Positions 29,554 through 39,078 of a DNA stretch of 64,000 nt are shown here, piece after piece. Location of the stretch: assembly GCF_007665395.1 (NCBI RefSeq), contig NZ_VDND01000002.1:124001-188000 (forward strand), given 5' to 3'. Both the position numbers and the translations under genes were made by a program. The stretch is from Pseudomonas oryzihabitans (GTDB lineage Bacteria; Pseudomonadota; Gammaproteobacteria; Pseudomonadales; Pseudomonadaceae). The notes under the pieces are model-generated. The model ran no database searches. It had not been told where the DNA came from and saw only the letters and a list, made by a program, of their open reading frames with translations. Numbering within the stretch: the first letter of the stretch is position 1; each line of letters begins with the position of its first letter.

Positions 29554-30168
29554 ATGTCGCACACTCTGCCTCAGCTGCCCTACGCCTACGACGCGCTGGA
29601 ACCGCACGTCGATGCCCAGACCATGGAAATCCACCACACCAAGCACCACCAGACCTACATCAACAACCTGAACGCGGCGCTGGAAGGCACCGAGTTCGCC
29701 GCGCTGCCGGCCGAGGAAGTGGTTCGCCAGCTGGACAAGCTGCCTCAGGACAAGCGCGGCGCCGTGCAGAACAATGGTGGTGGCCATGCCAACCACAGCC
29801 TGTTCTGGACCGTGATGGCCCCCAACGCCGGCGGCAAGCCCGAAGGCGCCTTGGCCGAAGCCATCGAATCCCAGCTGGGCGGCTTAGACGCTTTCAAGGA
29901 GGCCTTCACCAAGGCTGCCCTGACCCGTTTCGGCAGCGGCTGGGCCTGGCTGAGCGTCACCCCCGCCAAGCAGCTGGTGGTCGAAAGCACCGGTAACCAG
30001 GACAGCCCGCTGATGACCGGCAACACCCCGATCCTCGGCCTGGACGTCTGGGAGCACGCCTACTACCTGCGCTACCAGAACCGTCGTCCCGAGTACATCG
30101 GTGCCTTCTTCAACGTCATCAACTGGCCGGAAGTGTCCCGTCGCTACGCAGCGGCGCTGAACGCCTGA
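29554..30168 (+). CDS. sodA: Manganese superoxide dismutase
   Basis: 204 residues. Metal ligands are H27 (EIHHTKHH), H81 ([10 protein letters not shown]), D164 and H168 (LDVWEHAYY). GGGHANH rather than AAQVWNH, and GNQD late in the chain, mark the manganese branch. It converts superoxide to peroxide and oxygen in the cytoplasm. ATG 29554 has GGAG upstream. In P. aeruginosa the homologue lies in fagA-fumC-orf-sodA under iron control; here it stands alone after pmbA, and no good Fur site was seen in the 223-bp upstream region. It ends in a strong terminator. Confidence 0.95.
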   Translation: MSHTLPQLPYAYDALEPHVDAQTMEIHHTKHHQTYINNLNAALEGTEFAALPAEEVVRQLDKLPQDKRGAVQNNGGGHANHSLFWTVMAPNAGGKPEGALAEAIESQLGGLDAFKEAFTKAALTRFGSGWAWLSVTPAKQLVVESTGNQDSPLMTGNTPILGLDVWEHAYYLRYQNRRPEYIGAFFNVINWPEVSRRYAAALNA

Positions 30169-30183
30169 GTCGACGTGTCATAG

Positions 30184-30210
30184 AAAAAGCCGCCCTCGGG
30201 CGGCTTTTTT
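30184..30210. terminator. Bidirectional intrinsic terminator between sodA and ptsO
   Basis: A GCCGCCC/GGGCGGC stem with 3-nt loop is flanked by A5 on one side and T6 on the other, so it can stop both convergent transcripts. It lies 16 nt after sodA and 50 nt from the ptsO stop. Confidence 0.9.
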
Positions 30211-30259
30211 CATGGGGGCGGCGGGCTGGTCGGGAAAGACTAGCGGCGCAGGACGCCGG

Positions 30260-30532
30260 TCACTCGCCCTCGTCGAAGTAGTTGTTGATCAGCTCGACCA
30301 GGGCGCGCATGGCCTCGTCGCTCTGTTCACCCTCGGTTTCCAGCTGCAGGACGGTACCCTTGCCGGCGGCCAGCATCATGACCGCCATGATGCTCTTGCC
30401 GTCGACCGTGGGCTCGCCACTGCGGCCCACACGGACGCTGGCGGGAAAGCGCCCGGCCACGCCGACGAACTTGGCCGCCGCGCGGGCGTGCAGGCCCAGC
30501 TTGTTTATGATGGTGATCTGTTGGGCAGGCAT
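30260..30532 (-). CDS. ptsO: Nitrogen phosphotransferase phosphocarrier NPr
   Basis: 90-residue HPr-like protein. The phosphorylated histidine is H15 in KLGLHARAA; the second site SIMAVMMLAA is the conserved Ser-type region. It passes phosphate from PtsP to PtsN, tying nitrogen and carbon status. Start ATG 30532 gives MPAQQITIINKLG; longer reading is not needed. Last gene of the rpoN cluster. Confidence 0.94.
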   Translation of the reverse strand: MPAQQITIINKLGLHARAAAKFVGVAGRFPASVRVGRSGEPTVDGKSIMAVMMLAAGKGTVLQLETEGEQSDEAMRALVELINNYFDEGE

Positions 30533-30563
30533 TGAGTCTGTCCTTGTCGAAACAAAACGGGCG

Positions 30564-31418
30564 TCAGAGATCGCGGTGACGGATCTGGACGTTCTTGAGC
30601 AGGTCTTTGAGTTCGCGACCCAGGCGATCGGCCAGGTAGACCGAGCGGTGATGACCACCGGTACAGCCGATGGCCACGGTCACATAGGACCTGTTGTTGG
30701 CCGCGAAGCGCGGCAGCCACTTCACCAGGTAATCGCGGATGTCATTGTACAGGGTCTCTACCTCGGGCTGTTGCTCGAGATACTCCCGTACCTGGGCATC
30801 GAGGCCGGAAAAGTCGCGCAGTTCCGGTTTCCAGTAGGGATTGGGCAGGAAGCGCACGTCGAACACCATGTCGGCATCCACCGGCAGGCCCCGCTTGAAG
30901 CCGAAGGATTCCACCAGGTAGGCGGTACCGGGCTCGGGCGCGTTCAGCAGGCGCAGCTTGAGGATGTCGCGCAGCTGATAGAGATTCAGGTGGGTGGTGT
31001 CGATCTTCAGATCGGACAGGTCGGCGATGGGCGACAGCAGCACCTGTTCGTCGTGGATGGCTTCCGCCAGGGACCTTTCCTGGTTGGACAGCGGATGCCG
31101 GCGGCGCGTCTCGGAAAAGCGCTTGAGCAGCGTCTGGTCGTCCGCGTCCAGGTAGAGGATGTCGCAGCGGATGTTGCGGCTGCGTACCTGTTCGAGCAAT
31201 TCGGGAAAGCGCTGCAGTTGGCTGGGCAGGTTGCGCGCGTCGATGGACAGGGCGACCTTGGGCTGCGGCCGCTCCATGTCGGTCAGGGCATGCTGGGCCA
31301 GCTCGGGCAGCAGGCTGGCCGGCAGGTTGTCGATGCAATAGAAGCCATTGTCCTCAAGCACGTTGAGCGCCGTACTCTTGCCCGACCCGGAACGTCCGCT
31401 CACGATGATGAGGTGCAT
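30564..31418 (-). CDS. rapZ: RNase adapter protein RapZ
   Basis: 284 residues. Walker A GRSGSGKS at 8-15 (K14), Walker B-like ILYLDADD, and the C-terminal RNA/GlcN6P-sensing domain with [16 protein letters not shown]. In enteric bacteria RapZ guides RNase E to sRNA GlmZ; in Pseudomonas the RNA target is unclear. ATG 31418 lies one base beyond the end of ptsN (stop at 31420), so the pair is probably co-translated. Confidence 0.94.
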   Translation of the reverse strand: MHLIIVSGRSGSGKSTALNVLEDNGFYCIDNLPASLLPELAQHALTDMERPQPKVALSIDARNLPSQLQRFPELLEQVRSRNIRCDILYLDADDQTLLKRFSETRRRHPLSNQERSLAEAIHDEQVLLSPIADLSDLKIDTTHLNLYQLRDILKLRLLNAPEPGTAYLVESFGFKRGLPVDADMVFDVRFLPNPYWKPELRDFSGLDAQVREYLEQQPEVETLYNDIRDYLVKWLPRFAANNRSYVTVAIGCTGGHHRSVYLADRLGRELKDLLKNVQIRHRDL

Positions 31419-31419
31419 G

Positions 31420-31884
31420 TCAGTGTCCGCTCTGGGCCTCGACGACGATCTGATAGAGCGCCTGGCTGTCCCCGGCCTTGCGCAGCCGCTCGCGGATGTC
31501 CGCCCGGTCCAGGATACCGGCGATCTGGCGCAGCAGGGTGAGGTGCTGTTCGGTGGCGGCCTCGGGGACCAGCAGGACAAACACCAGGTCCACCGGTGCG
31601 CCATCCAGTGAATCGAAGTCCACCGGCTGTTGCAGGTGGAAGAGCACGCACAGCGGCTGTTGCAGGCCCGCCAGGCGGCAGTGGGGGATGGCGATGCCGT
31701 TGCCGAAACCGGTGGAGCCCAGGCGCTCGCGCGCCATCAGGCATTCGTAGATATGCGCCGCGTCATGGCCGGGCAATTCCTGCGCGGCCAGTTCGGCGAT
31801 GCGTTCCAGTACGGCGGCTTTGCTGCCACCCGGCGCACCCGTCTGGGTACGGCCGGGGGTCAGGATGTTTTCGAGTCTGATCAT
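31420..31884 (-). CDS. ptsN: Nitrogen regulatory EIIA component PtsN
   Basis: 154-residue PTS EIIA-2 domain. The phosphorylated histidine is H68 in GIAIPHCRL. It receives phosphate from NPr and signals potassium, nitrogen and carbon status to other proteins rather than moving sugar. It sits between hpf and rapZ in the usual rpoN gene order. Confidence 0.94.
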   Translation of the reverse strand: MIRLENILTPGRTQTGAPGGSKAAVLERIAELAAQELPGHDAAHIYECLMARERLGSTGFGNGIAIPHCRLAGLQQPLCVLFHLQQPVDFDSLDGAPVDLVFVLLVPEAATEQHLTLLRQIAGILDRADIRERLRKAGDSQALYQIVVEAQSGH

Positions 31885-31902
31885 AAAGCGGCGATCGAAA
31901 CC

Positions 31903-32211
31903 TCAGCGGACGCCGACGCCCTGCTGGCGTTCGATCGATTTTTCCTTGTGTTTAATCAGTTGGCGGTCGAGCTTGTCGGCCAGGAGGTCGATGGCGGCAT
32001 ACATGTCGTCGTGCTCGGAGTTGGCGACCACCGCGGCGCCGGCGACGTGCAGGGTGGCTTCGGCCTTTTGCTTGAGCTTGTCCACTTCGAGGATGACCTG
32101 GACATTGGTGATACGGTCGAAGTGCCGTTCGAGGCGGGCGAGTTTCTCGCCGATGTAGTCACGCAGGGCTTCTGTTACTTCGAGCTGATGGCCACTGATG
32201 TTGACTTGCAT
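31903..32211 (-). CDS. hpf: Ribosome hibernation promoting factor, short form
   Basis: 102 residues, short-form HPF/YfiA. The core reads MQVNISGHQLEVTEALRDYI and FDRITNVQVILEV, with a basic tail. It promotes 100S ribosome formation in stationary phase. AAGGAG lies about 7 nt before ATG 32211, which rules out longer upstream starts. Directly after rpoN. Confidence 0.94.
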   Translation of the reverse strand: MQVNISGHQLEVTEALRDYIGEKLARLERHFDRITNVQVILEVDKLKQKAEATLHVAGAAVVANSEHDDMYAAIDLLADKLDRQLIKHKEKSIERQQGVGVR

Positions 32212-32300
32212 ACCGCTTCTCCTTATTGCCGGGCTGCGATCGGCGAAGCTGCTCGCCGACGTGACAAGCGTCGAACGAGGCACGGTCACATCAGGACGCG

Positions 32301-33794
32301 TCAGATGAGACGCTTGCGTTCGCTGGACGGAGCGATACCCAGGGATTCCCGATACTTAGCCACCGTGCGTCGAGCGACTTGTATACCTTGCGATTCCAGT
32401 AAACCAGCGATCTTGCTGTCACTCAACGGCTTTTTCGCGTTTTCCGCCGCCACCAATTTCTTGATGATCGCGCGGATCGCGGTGGAGGAGCATTCGCCAC
32501 CCTCGGCGGTGCTGACGTGGCTGGAGAAGAAGTACTTGAGTTCGTAGATGCCACGCGGGGTGTGCATGAATTTCTGGGTGGTCACCCGCGAGATGGTCGA
32601 CTCGTGCATGCCCACCGCCTCGGCGATGTCGTGCAGGACCAGCGGCTTCATTGCCTCTTCGCCGTATTCGAGAAAACCGCGCTGGTGCTCGACGATCTGG
32701 GTCGCCACCTTCATCAGGGTCTCGTTGCGGCTCTGCAGGCTCTTGATGAACCAGCGCGCTTCCTGCAGCTGGTTGCGCATGTAGGTGTTGTCGGCGCTGC
32801 TGTCGGCGCGCTTGACGAAGCCGGCGTACTGGGGATTGACCCGCAGGCGCGGCACGGCTTCCTGGTTGAGCTCCACCAGCCAGCGTTCGTTGTGCTTGCG
32901 CACGATGACGTCCGGTACCACGTATTCGGCTTCGCTCGATTCGATCTGCGAGCCCGGTCGCGGATGCAGGGTCTGGATCAGCTCGATGATCGGCTTGAGC
33001 TCGTCTTCCTTGATCTTCATGCGCCGCATCAGCTGCGCGTAGTCGCGGCTGCCGAGCAGGTCCAGGTAGTCGCCGACCAGGCGCTTGGCTTCGCCGAGCA
33101 GCGGCAGGCTCGCGGGCAGTTGCGCCAGCTGGATCAGCAGGCACTCGCGCAGGTTGCGCGCGGCGACGCCGGCGGGCTCGAATTGCTGAACGCGCCTGAG
33201 CACCACCTCGACCTCGTCGAGATCGACTTCCAGTTCCGGGTCGAGGGAGGCGTGGATGTCCTCCAGGCTTTCCTGCAGGTAGCCGTCGGTGTCGATGCCG
33301 TCGATGATCGCCAGGGCGATCAGGCGGTCCAGGTCCGACATGGGCGCCAGGTTGAGCTGCCAGAGCAGGTGGGTCTGCAGACTCTCGCCGGCCGAGGTGC
33401 GGGTGGTGAAGTCCCACTCGTCATCGTCGTTGCTGGGCAGGCTGCTGGCACTGGTCTGGTAGATGTCTTCCCAGGCGGTGTCCACCGGCAGCTCGCTGGG
33501 GATGCGCTCGCTCCATTCGGATTCGTCGGCCATTTCGTTGGTGGCGACCGAGGTTTCCTTGAAGGTGGTTTCCAGGTTGCCCGGGTTCGCCGCCTCATCG
33601 CTATCGCCTGCAGCGTCGCTCTGGTCGAAGTCTTCCCCTTCTTCCTGGCGTTCCAGCATCGGATTGGATTCCAGGGCTTCCTGGATTTCCTGCTGCAAAT
33701 CGAGCGTCGACAGCTGGAGCAGACGAATGGCTTGTTGCAGCTGCGGCGTCATCGTCAGCTGCTGGCCCATCTTGAGGACTAGCGATGGTTTCAT
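32301..33794 (-). CDS. rpoN: RNA polymerase sigma-54 factor RpoN
   Basis: 497 residues. Region I is glutamine-rich ([25 protein letters not shown] in part) and binds activators; an acidic region II follows; core-binding and HTH regions lead to the RpoN box [10 protein letters not shown] at 474-483, which reads the -24 element. It directs nitrogen, motility and many uptake genes with enhancer-binding proteins. A probable own promoter is at 33869-33874; downstream hpf, ptsN, rapZ and ptsO follow. Confidence 0.97.
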   Translation of the reverse strand: MKPSLVLKMGQQLTMTPQLQQAIRLLQLSTLDLQQEIQEALESNPMLERQEEGEDFDQSDAAGDSDEAANPGNLETTFKETSVATNEMADESEWSERIPSELPVDTAWEDIYQTSASSLPSNDDDEWDFTTRTSAGESLQTHLLWQLNLAPMSDLDRLIALAIIDGIDTDGYLQESLEDIHASLDPELEVDLDEVEVVLRRVQQFEPAGVAARNLRECLLIQLAQLPASLPLLGEAKRLVGDYLDLLGSRDYAQLMRRMKIKEDELKPIIELIQTLHPRPGSQIESSEAEYVVPDVIVRKHNERWLVELNQEAVPRLRVNPQYAGFVKRADSSADNTYMRNQLQEARWFIKSLQSRNETLMKVATQIVEHQRGFLEYGEEAMKPLVLHDIAEAVGMHESTISRVTTQKFMHTPRGIYELKYFFSSHVSTAEGGECSSTAIRAIIKKLVAAENAKKPLSDSKIAGLLESQGIQVARRTVAKYRESLGIAPSSERKRLI

Positions 33795-33868
33795 GGCTGC
33801 GGAATTACACCTTGTCTACCGACGCGAACAGCGCCACCGAACCTCGCGAACCCTGCGAGCGTTAGCAA

Positions 33869-33874
33869 ATTATA
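33869..33874 (-). promoter_or_regulatory. Probable -10 element of the rpoN promoter
   Basis: A perfect TATAAT lies 75 bp before the rpoN ATG in the 102-bp gap after lptB. A good -35 match was not found at the standard distance, so the call rests mainly on the -10 box and position. Confidence 0.45.
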
Positions 33875-33896
33875 TGCCTTGTTTCCCTGGGTTTGC

Positions 33897-34625
33897 CTAG
33901 AGGCGGAATTCGTGGCCCAGGTAGACTTCCTTCACCAGCTCGTTGGCGAGGACTTCCTCGGCGGTACCTTCGGCGATCAGCTGGCCATCGTTGACGATGT
34001 ACGCCGTTTCGCAGATGGTCAGGGTTTCCCGGACATTGTGGTCGGTGATGAGCACACCGATGCCCTTGGCCTTGAGGTGGCGGATGATCTGCTTGATATC
34101 GCCCACCGAAATGGGATCCACGCCGGCGAAGGGTTCGTCCAGCAGGATGAACTTGGGCGCGGTGGCCAGGGCGCGGGCGATCTCGACGCGACGCCGCTCA
34201 CCGCCGGACAGGCTCATGCCGCGGTTGTCGCGGATGTGGGTGATGTGGAATTCCTGCAGCAGGCTTTCCAGCTCGCGCAGGCGGCCGGCCTTGTCCAGGT
34301 CCTTGCGGGTTTCCAGGATGCCGAGGATGTTGTCGGCCACGGTCAGCTTGCGGAAGATCGAGGCTTCCTGGGGCAGGTAGCCGATCCCGGCACGAGCGCG
34401 ACCGTGCATGGGCAGGGCGGTGACGTCCTGGTCGTCGATCAGCACCCGGCCCTGATCGGCCTTGACCAGGCCGACGATCATGTAGAAGCAGGTGGTCTTG
34501 CCGGCACCGTTCGGACCGAGCAGGCCGACGATCTGGCCGCTGTCGATGCTGACGCTGACGTCGCGGACGACCTGACGACCCTTGTAGCTCTTGGCCAGAT
34601 GCTGGGCTTTGAGCGTAACCGTCAT
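33897..34625 (-). CDS. lptB: LPS export ABC transporter ATP-binding protein LptB
   Basis: 242 residues. Walker [10 protein letters not shown], signature [17 protein letters not shown], Walker [14 protein letters not shown], and the switch His in [10 protein letters not shown]. It powers extraction of LPS from the inner membrane with LptFG. It overlaps lptA by 4 bp, a coupled-translation arrangement. Confidence 0.97.
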   Translation of the reverse strand: MTVTLKAQHLAKSYKGRQVVRDVSVSIDSGQIVGLLGPNGAGKTTCFYMIVGLVKADQGRVLIDDQDVTALPMHGRARAGIGYLPQEASIFRKLTVADNILGILETRKDLDKAGRLRELESLLQEFHITHIRDNRGMSLSGGERRRVEIARALATAPKFILLDEPFAGVDPISVGDIKQIIRHLKAKGIGVLITDHNVRETLTICETAYIVNDGQLIAEGTAEEVLANELVKEVYLGHEFRL

Positions 34626-35164
34626 TGTCCCTGCCCCGACTGCTGCTGATCTTTGGGCTGGATGACCATGTCGATCCGCGGCCGCGGCGTGGTGACCTTG
34701 CTGCCGTTGGCGCGTCCGGCGTTGACGATCTGGCGCTGGGTGTCGTAGACGATCTTCTCGCCTTCGAAGGTGTTGCCCTGCTGGATCACCTTGGCCTGGT
34801 CGATCAGGATGATGCGGTTTTCCTGAGCGAAGTACTGGATGGTCAGGGCGTAGGCCTTGACCAGGTCCTTGTCCGCCGACGGCTTCTGCTCGTAATAGGC
34901 CGGTTTGCCTACCGAAGTCGCGACCTTGATGTTGCCCTGGTTGTCCTGGGTCAGGGTCACGGTGTTGCCGGTGATCTTCATGCTGCCCTGGGTGATGACC
35001 ACGTCGCCGCGGTAGACGGCCACGCCCTGCTTGTCATCGAGCTCGGCGCTATCGGCCTGCACGCGGATCGGCTGGGTGCGATCGGTCGGCAGGGCCCAAG
35101 CCGCGGCACTGCCAAAGGTGGCGCCGAGGGTGAACAGGAAGGGGAGGGTTTTAACGAACCTCAT
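34622..35164 (-). CDS. lptA: LPS transport periplasmic protein LptA/LptH
   Basis: 180 residues: signal peptide ending near GSAAAWA, then an OstA-like beta-jellyroll ([37 protein letters not shown]). It forms the periplasmic bridge from LptC to LptD. Pseudomonas calls it LptH. It overlaps lptC upstream by 14 bp and lptB downstream by 4 bp. Confidence 0.94.
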   Translation of the reverse strand: MRFVKTLPFLFTLGATFGSAAAWALPTDRTQPIRVQADSAELDDKQGVAVYRGDVVITQGSMKITGNTVTLTQDNQGNIKVATSVGKPAYYEQKPSADKDLVKAYALTIQYFAQENRIILIDQAKVIQQGNTFEGEKIVYDTQRQIVNAGRANGSKVTTPRPRIDMVIQPKDQQQSGQGQ

Positions 35165-35723
35165 GCTGGCCTCTTACGTTGGACAGCAGGAGCATTCTGC
35201 CGTCTTCTAGATACGCTTTCATGCCATTGGCCGTGGTCACCCCATTGGCGGCCTCGATTCTAACGGCTTGCTCGGTTTGCGCATATTGTTTGTCAGGAAA
35301 GACGGTCATGCGGGTGGTGGTCAACACCACCGGGCGGCCTCTCGCATCGGTACGCTCCACGCGCACGTCGTCGATCAGCTCCGCCTGACTGCCACCGGGG
35401 GCGACCTCGGCCCGGGCACTGCGAACGTGCCAGGGGAAGTCGGTGCCGCGAAAGGCCAGCATGTCGGGCCGCGTCACCAGGGTGATGTCGGTGGCCTTGA
35501 CGTGTTCACTGCGTTCGGCCTTGAGTTCGTACTGGACCTTGCCGTCCAGCCGATACTGAATTGTCCGGGTATTGAGGGCATAGCCGTCGATGGCGCTGTC
35601 TTGCGGGGTCGACGACGCCGGCGCGTCGACGAAGCGCTGCGGCAGGATGTTCCAGTAGCCGATCGCGATGAGCGCGGCGGCGATCAGGACCAACAGCACG
35701 GGGCGGCGCAAGCTGCGAAACAT
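35151..35723 (-). CDS. lptC: LPS export system protein LptC
   Basis: 190 residues. One N-terminal membrane helix (VLLVLIAAALIAIGYWNIL), then a periplasmic jellyroll (YQFDGKVQYELK-like region YRLDGKVQYELKAERSEHVK, and [19 protein letters not shown]). It receives LPS from LptB2FG and passes it to LptA. ATG 35723 is chosen because the membrane helix follows directly. kdsC normally precedes it; here only 82 bp separate it from kdsD. Confidence 0.92.
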   Translation of the reverse strand: MFRSLRRPVLLVLIAAALIAIGYWNILPQRFVDAPASSTPQDSAIDGYALNTRTIQYRLDGKVQYELKAERSEHVKATDITLVTRPDMLAFRGTDFPWHVRSARAEVAPGGSQAELIDDVRVERTDARGRPVVLTTTRMTVFPDKQYAQTEQAVRIEAANGVTTANGMKAYLEDGRMLLLSNVRGQHEVR

Positions 35724-35805
35724 GAGGGTACCTGTGGTGGGCCGCACCGAGGGCGGCGGGTTGAACGTGCATTTTCGGCGTATTAGCCAGTCAGTATAAC
35801 CCGGC

Positions 35806-36780
35806 CTACAGCACCCCGGCGCGTAGCAGGTCACCCATGTTGAGGGCGCCGATCGGTCGGCGGGCCTCGTCTATCACCACCAGGGCATTGATCTTGTGCT
35901 CTTCCATGATCTTCAGCGCCTCGGCGGCGAGCATCTGGGCCTTCGCCGTTCGACCGCCACGGGTCATCACGGTTGCGATCGGCGTGGTCCGCACGTCGAT
36001 GCCGCGATCCAGCGCCCGGCGCAGGTCGCCGTCGGTGAAGATGCCGGCGAGCTGGCCGTCGGCGGCCAGCACGCTGGTCATGCCGAGGCCCTTGCGCGAC
36101 ATCTCCAGCAGCGCATCGGACACCAGGGTGTCCTCGCTCACCTGCGGCAGGTCGGCGCCGGCGTGCATAACGTTCTCCACCTTAAGCAGCAGCCGCCGCC
36201 CCAGGGCGCCGCCCGGATGGGAGAAGGCGAAGTCCTCGGCGGTGAAGCCGCGGGCCTCCAGCAGGGCGATGGCCAGGGCATCGCCCAATACCAGGGCGAC
36301 GGTGGTGGAGGAGGTGGGGGCCAGGTTGAGCGGGCAGGCCTCGGTTTCGACGCTGGTGTCCAGCTGGACGTCGGCCGCCTTGGCCAGAGGCGAGGCGGCA
36401 TTGCCGGCGAAGCTGATCAGCGGCACCCCGAGGCGCTTGATCAGCGGCAGCAGGGTGAGGATCTCGCTCGAGGTGCCCGACTGGGAGATGGCAATGATGA
36501 CATCGTCCCGAGTGATCATGCCCATGTCGCCGTGGCTGGCCTCGGCCGGGTGGACGAAGAAGGCCGGGCTGCCGGTGCTGGCCAGGGTAGCGGCGATCTT
36601 GTTGCCGACATGGCCGGACTTGCCCATGCCCAACACGACGATGCGGCCGCGGCAGGCCAGCAGCAGGCGGCAGGCCTGGGCGAAGCTGTCGTCGACGCGT
36701 GCGCCCAGGGCGGCCACCGCCGCTCGCTCTACATCGATGGTGCGCTTGGCGGAGGCGATGAAATCTATTGAGTCGGGCAT
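35806..36780 (-). CDS. kdsD: D-arabinose 5-phosphate isomerase
   Basis: 324 residues: SIS domain at about 40-175 (VVLGMGKSGHVGNKIAATLASTG in part, and SQSGTSSEILTLLP), then two CBS domains to the C-terminus. It makes D-arabinose 5-phosphate from ribulose 5-phosphate, the first step towards Kdo for LPS. The protein is complete and ends normally at AGVL. The kdsC phosphatase gene expected after it is missing. It diverges from mlaF. Confidence 0.95.
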   Translation of the reverse strand: MPDSIDFIASAKRTIDVERAAVAALGARVDDSFAQACRLLLACRGRIVVLGMGKSGHVGNKIAATLASTGSPAFFVHPAEASHGDMGMITRDDVIIAISQSGTSSEILTLLPLIKRLGVPLISFAGNAASPLAKAADVQLDTSVETEACPLNLAPTSSTTVALVLGDALAIALLEARGFTAEDFAFSHPGGALGRRLLLKVENVMHAGADLPQVSEDTLVSDALLEMSRKGLGMTSVLAADGQLAGIFTDGDLRRALDRGIDVRTTPIATVMTRGGRTAKAQMLAAEALKIMEEHKINALVVIDEARRPIGALNMGDLLRAGVL

Positions 36781-36812
36781 GGGTCAGAAGGCAGGTGACG
36801 GGACAATCGGAA

Positions 36813-36818
36813 ATTATA
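36813..36818 (-). promoter_or_regulatory. Probable -10 element for kdsD
   Basis: TATAAT on the minus strand lies 33 bp before the kdsD ATG; TTGCTG is present about 19 bp further upstream as a weak -35. It is a plausible sigma-70 promoter for kdsD and perhaps lptC-A-B. Confidence 0.45.
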
Positions 36819-36882
36819 TGCGCAAAGCCGCGACCCTCAGCAACGTCGCCCGCAGGTCGACGGTCTCATCGGCAACGAATGC

Positions 36883-36888
36883 TATAGT
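36883..36888 (+). promoter_or_regulatory. Probable -10 element for the mla operon
   Basis: TATAGT lies 97 bp before the mlaF ATG in the divergent kdsD/mlaF region. The -35 region is weak, so this is a tentative promoter. It would leave a leader of about 90 nt. Confidence 0.35.
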
Positions 36889-36984
36889 GCCGCCCTTTTG
36901 CAGGGACCGCCGAGTGCGCGCGTCGCGTGCCCTGACGCGGCGGAGCGACGTCTCCCTGCACAGAGTTGAACCTTAGGAGTCTCG

Positions 36985-37794
36985 ATGACCGTCGATAGCC
37001 CGTACGCCGTGGAGCTAAAGGGCGTTTCCTTCAAGCGCGGCACGCGCCTCATCTACGACCGGGTCGATATCCGCATCCCGCGCGGCAAGGTCACCGGCAT
37101 CATGGGGCCGTCCGGCAGTGGCAAGACCACCCTGTTGCGTCTCATCGCGGCCCAGCTGCGACCGAGCAGCGGAGAGATCTGGGTCAACGGGGCCAACCTG
37201 CCCCAGCTGTCCCGCGGCGAACTGTTCGACATGCGGCGGCAGATGGGCGTGCTGTTCCAGAGCGGCGCGCTGTTCACCGATCTCGATGTCTTCGAGAACG
37301 TGGCCTTCCCGCTCCGGGTGCACACCAAGCTGCCCGAGGAGATGATCCGCGACATCGTGCTGCTCAAGCTGCAAGCCGTGGGCCTGCGCGGCGCCGTGGA
37401 GCTGATGCCGGACGAGCTGTCCGGGGGCATGAAGCGGCGGGTCGCGCTGGCGCGGGCCATCGCCCTGGATCCGCAGATCCTCATGTATGACGAGCCCTTC
37501 GTCGGCCAGGACCCCATCGCCATGGGCGTGCTGGTGCGCTTGATCCGCCTGCTCAACCAGGCGCTGGGCTTGACCAGCATCGTGGTCTCCCACGACCTGG
37601 CCGAGACCGCCAGCATCGCCGACTACCTCTATGTGGTCGGCGACACCAAGGTGCTGGGGCAGGGCACGCCGAAGGAATTGCGCGAGTCGCCGGATCCGCG
37701 GGTTCGCCAGTTCATGCAGGGCATCCCCGATGGCCCGGTACCTTTCCACTTCGCCGCGCCGGATCTGCGCGATGCCTTGCTGGGGAAACACTGA
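36985..37794 (+). CDS. mlaF: Phospholipid ABC transporter ATP-binding protein MlaF
   Basis: 269 residues. Walker A GPSGSGKTT, signature ELSGGMKRRVALARAI, Walker B ILMYDEPFVGQDP. It drives retrograde (and possibly anterograde) phospholipid movement with MlaE, MlaD and MlaB, keeping the outer membrane asymmetric. AGGAG precedes ATG 36985. First gene of mlaFEDCB; its stop overlaps the mlaE ATG. Confidence 0.95.
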   Translation: MTVDSPYAVELKGVSFKRGTRLIYDRVDIRIPRGKVTGIMGPSGSGKTTLLRLIAAQLRPSSGEIWVNGANLPQLSRGELFDMRRQMGVLFQSGALFTDLDVFENVAFPLRVHTKLPEEMIRDIVLLKLQAVGLRGAVELMPDELSGGMKRRVALARAIALDPQILMYDEPFVGQDPIAMGVLVRLIRLLNQALGLTSIVVSHDLAETASIADYLYVVGDTKVLGQGTPKELRESPDPRVRQFMQGIPDGPVPFHFAAPDLRDALLGKH

Positions 37795-38588
37795 TGCGTA
37801 AGGTCTCCGCCGTGGAGCGGATTCGTCGGCTGGGCCGTGCTGGGCTGGATGTCGTGGCGGCCATCGGTCGCTCGGTCATCGTCCTGCTGCTCGCGGTTTT
37901 CGGCCGGGGTGGCGCGGGCAGTGGCCTGCAGCTGCTGGGCAAGCAACTCTATGCGGTCGGCGTGCTGTCGCTGCCGATCATCGTGGTGTCGGGCTTCTTC
38001 ATCGGCATGGTGATCGCCCTGCAGGGCTACAACATCCTGGTCAAGTACGGCTCGGAGCAGGCCGTGGGGCAGATGGTCGCCCTGACCCTGCTGCGCGAAC
38101 TCGGCCCGGTGGTGACCGCCCTGCTGTTCGCCGGTCGGGCAGGCTCCGCCCTGACCGCCGAGATCGGCAACATGAAATCCACCGAGCAGCTGTCCAGCCT
38201 GGAAATGATCGGCGTGGATCCGCTCAAGTACATCGTCGCGCCGCGCTTCTGGGCCGGTTTCATTTCCATGCCGCTGCTGGCCGCCCTGTTCAACGTGGTG
38301 GGCATCTGGGGCGCGGCCATGGTCGCCATCGACTGGCTCGGCGTCTACGACGGCTCCTTCTGGGCCACCATGCAGAACAGCGTGATGCTCAGCGACGTGC
38401 TCAATGGCGTGGTCAAGAGCCTGGTATTCGCCTTCGTGGTGACCTGGGTCGCCGTCTTCCAGGGGTATGACTGCGAACCGACCTCCGAAGGCATCGGCCG
38501 CGCCACCACCCGTACCGTCGTCTATGCGTCGCTCGCCGTGCTCGGCCTCGACTTCATTCTTACCGCCCTGATGTTTGGAGATCTCTGA
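37794..38588 (+). CDS. mlaE: Phospholipid ABC transporter permease MlaE
   Basis: 264 residues with several membrane helices and the MlaE core (VSGFFIGMVIALQGYNILVKYG in part, LRELGPVVTALLFAGRAGSALTAEIG in part). Inner-membrane permease of the Mla system. TGATG overlaps at both ends with mlaF and mlaD indicate translational coupling. Confidence 0.95.
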   Translation: MRKVSAVERIRRLGRAGLDVVAAIGRSVIVLLLAVFGRGGAGSGLQLLGKQLYAVGVLSLPIIVVSGFFIGMVIALQGYNILVKYGSEQAVGQMVALTLLRELGPVVTALLFAGRAGSALTAEIGNMKSTEQLSSLEMIGVDPLKYIVAPRFWAGFISMPLLAALFNVVGIWGAAMVAIDWLGVYDGSFWATMQNSVMLSDVLNGVVKSLVFAFVVTWVAVFQGYDCEPTSEGIGRATTRTVVYASLAVLGLDFILTALMFGDL

Positions 38589-39064
38589 TGCAAACCCGCA
38601 CCCAGGAAATCGGTGTCGGACTCTTCCTGCTGGCCGGCGTGCTCGCGCTGCTGTTGCTGGCGCTGCGGGTAAGCGGTCTGACGATGAGTGACCATCGCGA
38701 TACCTACAAGGTCTACGCCTACTTCGACAATATCGCGGGTCTCACCGTGAGATCACGCGTGACCCTGTCGGGCGTGACCATCGGCAAGGTGACCGCCATC
38801 GACCTCGACCGCAACAGCTACCGCGGCCGGGTCACCATGCAGATCGACCAGCAGGTGGACAACCTGCCGACCGACTCCATCGCCTCGATCCTGACCGCCG
38901 GCCTGCTCGGCGAGAAATACATCGGCATCAGCGTGGGCGGTGACGAGCAGGTGCTCAAGGAAGGCTCGACCATTCGCGATACACAATCGTCGCTGGTTCT
39001 CGAGGATCTGATCGGCAAATTCCTGCTCAACTCGGTCAATAAAGACTCTTCCGCCAACAAATGA
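38588..39064 (+). CDS. mlaD: Phospholipid transport MCE-domain protein MlaD
   Basis: 158 residues. One N-terminal membrane helix (GVGLFLLAGVLALLLLALRV), then an MCE domain (about 40-118: YKVYAYFDNIAGLTVRSRVTLSG, and SILTAGLLGEKYIGISVGG). It forms a hexameric ring that binds phospholipid on the periplasmic side. The ATG overlaps the mlaE stop. Confidence 0.95.
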   Translation: MQTRTQEIGVGLFLLAGVLALLLLALRVSGLTMSDHRDTYKVYAYFDNIAGLTVRSRVTLSGVTIGKVTAIDLDRNSYRGRVTMQIDQQVDNLPTDSIASILTAGLLGEKYIGISVGGDEQVLKEGSTIRDTQSSLVLEDLIGKFLLNSVNKDSSANK

Positions 39065-39078
39065 TGAGAGGCTTCTTC

